A stretch of DNA of 64,000 bases from Unio delphinus (Eukaryota; Mollusca; Bivalvia; Unionida; Unionidae). How positions within the stretch are numbered: position 1 is the first letter of the stretch; each line of letters opens with the position of its first letter. Both the position numbers and the translations under genes were made by a program. The stretch spans positions 21,167,501 to 21,231,500 of the forward strand of contig JAQISU010000081.1 in the NCBI GenBank assembly GCA_029339505.1, read 5' to 3'. The notes below the pieces were generated by a model. It was not told where the DNA came from, ran no database searches, and saw only the letters and a program-made list of their open reading frames with translations. Below, in pieces: positions 57,402 through 64,000 of the stretch.

Positions 57402-60400
57402 GTAAATTGCAATTTATACACAACATAAAAGTCTGGGTTAACTTTTTATTCATAATGAAAACTGCATGTTTGGTATAGGGGACTGTCTGCTGGTAACTGT
57501 GCATACTTCGCACAGTGGGTTTAGATTGGACATAGAATATACAGTGTTGACATTCAATAATAATAATAAATAGTAATAATGACTTTATTTAAAGAGGGTA
57601 ACGCAATTAGCTAAAAACTAATCTACCTTGATGCCGTTATACAATGGAGATCATTTATTTTAGCTGCTTCTCTGAAGCCTCTTAATATTTTGGGTTTGGA
57701 AGAAGGAAATTGAGTGGACATTTCTAATTGAAATGATAGGGAGGCCCATTGCCCTGAGTAAAAACAGCATACAAAGCCCATGTCAGATTAAATTTTTATT
57801 TTATTTGATGAAGTCCTTACAAATAGAAGAAAGAAAATTTGCTAGAACATTAAAGATAAACAATACAATAAAAAGGAAAAACTGTCCAGATGGTCTTTCT
57901 TGACAGTGAGGCTATAGGCTTCAAAGTTTTTGGCATTATGGATAAGGCAAAGAAATTGTCCTGTTGTGAGATAAATAAAATAATCCATAATTCCAGTTGA
58001 CACAGGTTGATCAAGTGTGAGCAAACTTTCCAAAGATTGATATGGCCAGTTTGGAATTGGATGACTCAAGTCTTCAAACCGAATATCACCTTCTAAAATC
58101 ACTAGCTGTGCATACACATCTGAAAGATAATTTAGGACAAAAATTATTTAAACTCTTAGGAATTAATAAATATAAATTAGCATCAAAGATGTTGTGTCAT
58201 TTGAGTTTTTTTGATTCACGAATGTCTAAAATTTATGTTGATATTCATGTTTGTTCAATGTCTAAATGGCTTTAACATTAATATTATTATTATTTTTATT
58301 AAGAATAAATTAGGGACTAGTTGGGGACTAATGCCAAGTCCTGATACTTATTTTAATAACAAACGATCTAAATGGAAGGACATTTTCAATTTTGTTTCTA
58401 TCATGCTCAATGAAAATTCATTAATAAACCAGTAATGCTTATTAACATGTAATATTGCCATGAATTTAGATAAAAGCAGAGGGGTGGGGGTCTTCAAAAT
58501 GGCATCAAATATTAAAATACTTAAATTGGTATATATGCCAGGTTTTCAAAGTATAAACTAATGAATAACTGATTATATTAATTATATTGACAGTAAATAT
58601 AATAATGAAAGAGCACAAAATAGAAGAACCATCTTTGAGATTGATTATTCATGGTTATGTTAATTTATTGTGAAACATGTAAAGCATTTTCCCGGTAAAG
58701 TTGCATCCTAAAATAAAGTTTAGAAACAACAGCGTTATTATTAACATACTATTTAAGAGGTGTGCAGATTGATTCCATTGAATGAATGTTGAATTACATA
58801 CTCAGTGAGAATGTGTAACGAAGCAACCTATTATCACTGATCTACCGTAGCTGAGCCATGGCGGCCATTTTACTCCGGGCGGGCAAATAATTTCAAATCT
58901 ATAATTCAAAGTGCGGCATATTAATGCTTGCAAGAAACTTGAATTGGGACTCATTTAACGCAGAAAGAGTAGTTTTATCTATCTGACATCACACTCCTTA
59001 AAATATCCATACATACTGGAGTAAAAAGAAAAAAACTTAACCATTTCTTTGTTCTTGCTTGTTTTTCATAGTGCGAATACTGTGAGATAGGTCATGACGT
59101 CAGCTATATGTTAAACCTAATTTTATTGGTTCAAACTAACACACCTCCACACATATTATCAGTTGCTTATCAATGCGAAACATCGATAGCATGCATTAGC
59201 GGGTCACGGACCCAGCCGCAGTGGACAGTCGCATTGACTGAAAACAAAACAGCTGAGTACCTATTTAAAACTCGTCCTAATTACTTTATTTGTAAAGGGA
59301 AAATTATAAAATTTTCAAGAGATAAAGAATGGAAAGAAAGGAAGATAGTGGTGGGTTTTTTTTAATTCTGGTTCACGGCAACCCATCGAAATTGATGGTT
59401 AATTATTGGATTTCCACTGATCTGTCACTGATTACCTATTATGATAGCCGTGGGCCTCTCTAGAAATGGGTTTTCTATTCCAGAGTAAAATTCCAGAGTA
59501 TTGGAAACCTTTTTTAAAAGTAATTTCATATTTGGTTAAAATTAAATTCTTGAGTGCATAAAATTGAATCGAATAAAGTGAATTGGTAGCTTTTTTTGCT
59601 TGAGAAAGCAGCATCTAGCAGCAGTGATAATCGTAGTACACTTTAGGCACTGCAATGACTATGGCAGCGGCCAAGATACATTTAATGTGCTGATTCTCCA
59701 AATAAAGGACTGTAGAAACAATGATACTGCTTGTGGCTGCTGAAGATGTTTAATTGGTTGGGACAATTATTATGAGCTCTTAAATACAAATGAATATACA
59801 AGCAGAATTAGCACACTTTTGCCATGGGATACATTGTGAATACTCCTTAAATATATATGCCAACTATTATTCTTTTGGCTTAATCATCAAGCTTTTTTTC
59901 CTCCAAGTTATGTCTTATGCTTGCCTCTGTATGGATTATGCATTTCTGGTGTATTAAAAAATATTATAAACATTTTAATTCCACATGTCATAAAAATAGA
60001 AATAGAATATTCTGAAAAGAAAGACTGCTGCATAAGAATAGCACAAGAGCTAATTTGTCCATCATAGAGCTACATCTAGTTTCTTAATTTTCTGTTTATA
60101 GATGGGTTTCTTTAATTTAAAACTTTGTCTCGCAGAGCAATTATTTTGATAATCAAGTTAGTTAGCAGACCTGATAAAAAGCACTTGTGGATGAAATTTA
60201 TTGAGCAGATGAATCTTCTTAACTTTAAGTCCAGTCAGAAAAAAGGAAAAATCAAAATTCCTTTAGAAATTTGCAAAGAAGAATATGGGAGTGGGTATAA
60301 ATTAACATGTATACTAGTTAAAATGAATCAAATAAAATTATTTCCTCAAATACATCAACCCAGCTGTGGATGGCTTACACTTGGGGAAAGGCTATCCAGT

Positions 60401-61371
60401 TTGGGGGTCAAAAGCTCAAGAATGAAGAAAATGTTTCCACAAAAAGCAGACACTAGTTTAACATCACAGACCTGCCTTAAACTAAGTGGTCAGCCTGCAC
60501 TTATGGTAAATAAGAAGACTGTCGATTTAGGGTTGAAAAGTGCAAAGGTCATGGTTACTCTGATTGAATGAAGACAAATGGTTTCTGTACAAAAAATATC
60601 ACTTATCTACATAGAATTAAATATTGGGATCTTTGTGGATGGCTTGCACTTATGGTAAGGAAGAGGCCTATTGATTTTCAAGGTCAAAAACGTTTTGGCC
60701 AAGTTATTCTGGCTGAAAGAAGATAAATTATTTCTGCACCAAAATTTGACTCATCAACATAGTGTACTATTAATCATGTGGTAGGTGTATTATGTTCATA
60801 CTTAATACACAGTAAAACAAGCAAAGTTTGCTACATGATTTGTAGTCAATTAGAGCATCACTGGTCAATAAATTTGCCCTTTCATTTCCTCACTATGTCA
60901 GGGATAAGGTACTCATTAAGAAAAATATTAAAAAATACTCAGTATGAAAAACACAAATTATAGTAGTGGTACCATTCCCAGAAATGTTAATAATTCGAAA
61001 GACATCAAAGAATGAAAAGTATCATTAACATGAGATAAATGCAGAGAAAAGACTTTTAATGAAAATCCAAGGAAGAAAATTTTATATTTCTTGTTCATGT
61101 TAAGTATTTTTTGCAAGATAATTTTTGTTAGAAAATATGTTGACTTCCTTCTTACAAGAAGAACTGTTTTTATACTTTGTCAGATGGAAGTATTTTCTGT
61201 TTATTTGCTTACCAGTCGCATTGAGGTGTATTGTACAGTATGTTTTCAAGTGTATTATTTTGGGTGTGTTTACAGAGGATTAATGATATTTCATCCTAAC
61301 AATAAATAACATGCCATGTTAAAAAGTTTAGATATAATTTAAATGACTTGAATCATTGTTCTTCATGACAG
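57402..61371. other. Long intron with repeat remnants
   Basis: About 57550-57660 looks like a LINE 3' end on the minus strand ('gtaataatgactttatttaa' after an ATT-rich tract). An open stretch at 58042-58435 and another at 59108-59365 have no recognised homologue. 60360-60760 carries the repeat family also seen at 52240-52760. No BTAF1 exon. Confidence 0.45.
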
Positions 61372-61525
61372 CATGAAGCTGGATGCTGTATTGCCCATCT
61401 GTTGAAGCAGTGTCTGACCAGAGATCCCTGTCCCAACAGCAAGGTCATAAAAAACCTGTGTTCTGCTTTGTGCTGTGATCCAAACTGCACCCCTCCTGTC
61501 CAAATAATTTCTTCCAATGCATCAG
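61372..61525 (+). CDS. BTAF1: BTAF1 visible exon 18 (last in window)
   Basis: It encodes CCIAHLLKQCLTRDPCPNSK followed by VIKNLCSALCCDPNCTPPV, against human QCIAKLLQQCTTRTPCPNSK and IIKNLCSSLCVDPYLTPCV. Acceptor: AG at 61370-61371. Donor: gtaaat at 61526. It ends in phase 1. No further BTAF1 exon could be recognised in the remaining 2.5 kb, so the next lies downstream of the window. Confidence 0.95.
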
Positions 61526-62399
61526 GTAAATTTCTACCAATAATTTTCATTATATTCAGTCAAAATTCTCTTCCAATGCAAAACTTGTAAATCTTAGCCA
61601 CAATTCTTATTCATTCCCAACAAACTTTTGTTCCTCCAGTACATTTTTTACCTTTATCTTGTATCTTTGTATTTTATCTTTTACAGAAATTTAAGATCTG
61701 TATCCTTTATACTTTTTTGTCTTGTGGTTCATGCTTACATTTATTTGGAAGGTTTTATCTTCCTAAATATTTTTTGCATTTCTTCAATTTTACATTTTTA
61801 GAATTTTACTTATTATTGGTGTTGTGTGTCCTTTGTTGTGCTGATGTTCCATTAAATGCTAATGCACACATGTTTAGACTTTATGAATAATTTCAACCAT
61901 GTGTATTTAGGATTTAATATGTTTTACCTAGACTGTTTATTTAATAGTTACAAACAGAATTATAACATCATTACAATTTCTATTTTATTTTGTTTTTCTT
62001 CATGTTTACCTTTATTTTGGAAGGGGATGTCTTCCTGTGTTTATTGTGCAGCTTTTGATTTTTACATTTCTAGAACATTGTTTTTAATTGGCACCATACT
62101 TTTGTTAAGTTGTTGTTAAATGCAGAGATATTCATAATTATGTCAGTACAACAGCTAATGCTATGCACCATTCACATAGATTACAGTTTTTCTGTTTTTC
62201 AAGTGTCTATTTGCTTACATTTTCTTAACATTGAATTGGCAAAGCACTGAATTTTCCAATTAGTTGAACAATGCTTTTTAAAGGTTAAGAAATAAATTTT
62301 GACCTGCTCTTAGAAAATTTATATTCAGTCTGTGTTATTGAGTAATTTGGTGTGCATAGACATCAGACGTTTCAAAGTATATTCGACCATGTATACAGG
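61526..62399. other. Intron sequence, nothing recognised
   Basis: T-rich intron start after the last visible exon. Confidence 0.5.
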
Positions 62400-62535
62400 G
62401 TTGTTGTTGCTGTTGTTATAGGTTTAATGCCTTTTTTCAGCTATAAATGGTGGAGGAAGAACCCAGGAAAATCCCAAGAAGAACCACTGACCCTTGTGAA
62501 GATGCTGGCAAACTTTCTCACATACCCATATAACT
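62400..62535 (-). mobile_element. SINE family A, partial (reverse)
   Basis: Tail half of the family: 'gttgttgctgttgttatagg' through 'ctggcaaactttctcacata'. The tRNA-like head is lost. Confidence 0.8.
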
Positions 62536-63298
62536 TTATCTTAACTGTTAGCTGTTGTCACCAAGTAGCATTCACTCAGCCCATGCATAAGAATTACTAA
62601 ACAAGTCCTATCCTAATGCCAGCCATGTTGAACTCAGCCCAGGTAAATCTCAGTTTACAGTCCTAAAGTTCAAACCACAGTCTGATGACAGACCATATAC
62701 TATACTTTGCCAATGAGACAAGTAATATCTTGGTGTGCAAGTTTTTGTTACCACCACTTCCCTTTCCCCACATAACCTTATACTAACTCAAATGTAATTT
62801 AAAATGCCAAACATAATCATTTTTTCATTACTTTACTTTGAAAGTAATTTTTTGGACTCGAGGTATGTTTTTAAAAGAATAAATAAATAAAACCCACTCC
62901 TGCAGTATACAATTTATGCCATTGTTGCTGTTTATTGCCCAAATAAGGAAAAGTGGCATCAGGTACACTAAATTTGTTGTCTCTTGAGTTGGTATGTAAC
63001 ACATTATCCTGATGAATGCAATACAGCATTAGGAGTACTTCATGTTGAGCAATTACTGAAATAGCTGACATATACATTTACACCCAATACATACATACTT
63101 ATGGTTGGGTGTTCAATTTAACTTACGGTTTGAATGACCTTAAACTCCTCATACATTGTTACAGTCACATAAAACTTGGGTCAGTGATAGTCCTATGAGA
63201 GTCGATTATAAACTTTTTGGAATTGTACTCAACCTAAGTATTGAGTTATGGGGAACATTTTTCATAAATAACAAAAAACTTGTCTACCTCTTTTGTAT
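62536..63298. other. Intron sequence, nothing recognised
   Basis: AT-rich, no assignment. Confidence 0.5.
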
Positions 63299-63535
63299 GG
63301 AGGTCTGGGTGGCTGAGTAATTTAAGGCACTCACCTTTCCAGATCACTGACATCTCTCCTATGTCAGCATGGGCTTGAGTATCAGCTCATCCAACATGGG
63401 TATGTGAGAAAGCATGCCAGTAGCTTCCACTCATTGTTCGGGGTCCTTTCTTAGGTTTTCACAGGCTTTTCTGCCACAAATATATACTGGACCTATGTTT
63501 CATGTGCTAAAAAGTGGTATTAAATCCAAAAAACA
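63299..63535 (+). mobile_element. SINE family A, diverged
   Basis: Recognisable head 'gggtggctgagtaatttaag', body 'gtgagaaagcatgccagtag' and tail 'gtggtattaaatccaaaaaa'. More diverged than the other copies. An isolated family tail ('ttaaaccctacaacaacaat') lies at about 63938-63958. Confidence 0.8.
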
Positions 63536-64000
63536 CACAAGCTATATTTTTGTCTGAAAATTTGCATGTGTGATAAGTTGATTTACAGAGTTCCACATCA
63601 TAATCCTGAGGAGTTATGTTCCGGGATTGCCAGTCTTCCTGACTCTTGGTTTTACCACCATATCTTGGACAAACATTGTTGGATTTAAAACAAAAAAAAT
63701 TCCCATGTAGCTTTATATTGATGTTACATGTTTCATCTTTATCATTTATTTTATATACCATTTACAGAATTGTAAATTCTGTACATATGGATTTGTATTG
63801 TTCAGTACTTAATGTTTGTAATTTTTCTCTTGAAGCTTTGTCTTTCTGCATGTTGTGGGTTTTTTTTTTTTTTTGGGGGGGGGGGGTGCAGTTCTTTATG
63901 ATTACATTTTTAGAGCTTTCCATTATTGTGCTGATGTGTTAAACCCTACAACAACAATAACATTGTTGAGATCTTGAATGACTTTGATTTTCAGTATTCC

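Larger units (their letters stand above)
3285..61525 (+). other. BTAF1: BTAF1 gene, internal part (18 exons)
   Basis: This span holds 18 consecutive exons of the Mot1/TAF172 orthologue BTAF1, a nuclear Swi2/Snf2-family ATPase that removes TBP from DNA. Each exon was found by its match to remembered human BTAF1 and by splice sites. The AG acceptors and GT donors (one GC donor) give phases that agree at all 17 junctions. Joined, they give 2680 bases starting in phase 0 and ending after the first base of a codon, with no stop. The protein segment corresponds to roughly residues 44-940 of the approximately 1850-residue human protein, the N-terminal HEAT-repeat region. The first coding exon and the ATPase exons were not found and must lie outside. 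The identity is very secure; exact exon edges are predictions without transcript support. Confidence 0.96.

Noticed and set aside
58042..58435. Possible small gene on the plus strand
   Set aside because: Low-complexity composition, no family match, and it lies in a repeat-rich intron; no splice or start evidence.
59090..59110. CRE-like 'tgacgtca' site as a promoter element
   Set aside because: A single octamer deep inside an intron with no other promoter signal.
63867..63890. Poly-T/poly-G run as a functional element
   Set aside because: Simple low-complexity run, as at 56428-56441 and 19058-19069; no supporting structure.
61526..64000. Next BTAF1 exon
   Set aside because: No sequence similar to the conserved segment after CDP..TPPV (for instance LYRHQK) was found.

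Overview
The window is AT-rich metazoan DNA with one multi-exon gene on the + strand. Eighteen exons between 3285 and 61525, with introns of about 0.3 to 7 kb, encode the N-terminal HEAT-repeat half of the TATA-binding-protein-associated factor BTAF1 (TAF172/Mot1 family). Exon phases were checked one by one. They join into a single open frame of 2680 coding bases (893 codons plus one base) with no stop. The first coding exon (roughly the first 43 residues by comparison with remembered human BTAF1) and everything after about residue 940, including the Swi2/Snf2 ATPase, lie outside the window. The transposon mix and tRNA-derived SINEs suggest a marine invertebrate, most likely a mollusc; this is an inference, not a proof.

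Almost everything else is intron, heavily colonised by transposable elements and minisatellites. In order: a hAT-like MITE (244-845); a 39-bp minisatellite (1970-3055); visible exon 1; a 5'-inverted RTE-like LINE with a 13-nt target duplication (4467-6805); a Tigger/pogo-like element with an internal deletion and a nested LINE fragment (7394-9618); visible exons 2 and 3; a piggyBac-type terminus, a SINE, a foldback element and a 54-bp minisatellite (11038-15085); visible exon 4; a piggyBac derivative flanked by TTAA, with a related empty site 2 kb away (16260-20300); visible exons 5 to 7 with SINEs and small MITEs; a 1.2-kb minisatellite of 31/23-bp units next to visible exon 8; intronic repeats, SINEs and tyrosine-recombinase retroelement fragments (30.7-43.7 kb) among visible exons 9 to 12; a 1.67-kb pogo-type TIR element (45102-46770); visible exons 13 to 16, the last with a GC splice donor; a 932-bp MITE ending 33 bp before visible exon 17; and visible exon 18.

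BTAF1 uses ATP to strip TBP from DNA and so redistributes TBP between promoters. The exons here encode the HEAT-repeat arm that grips TBP. The mobile elements are passengers in its introns. All transposase and reverse-transcriptase reading frames seen are broken, partial or internally deleted. No rRNA gene, functional tRNA gene, CRISPR array, operon or promoter could be supported.
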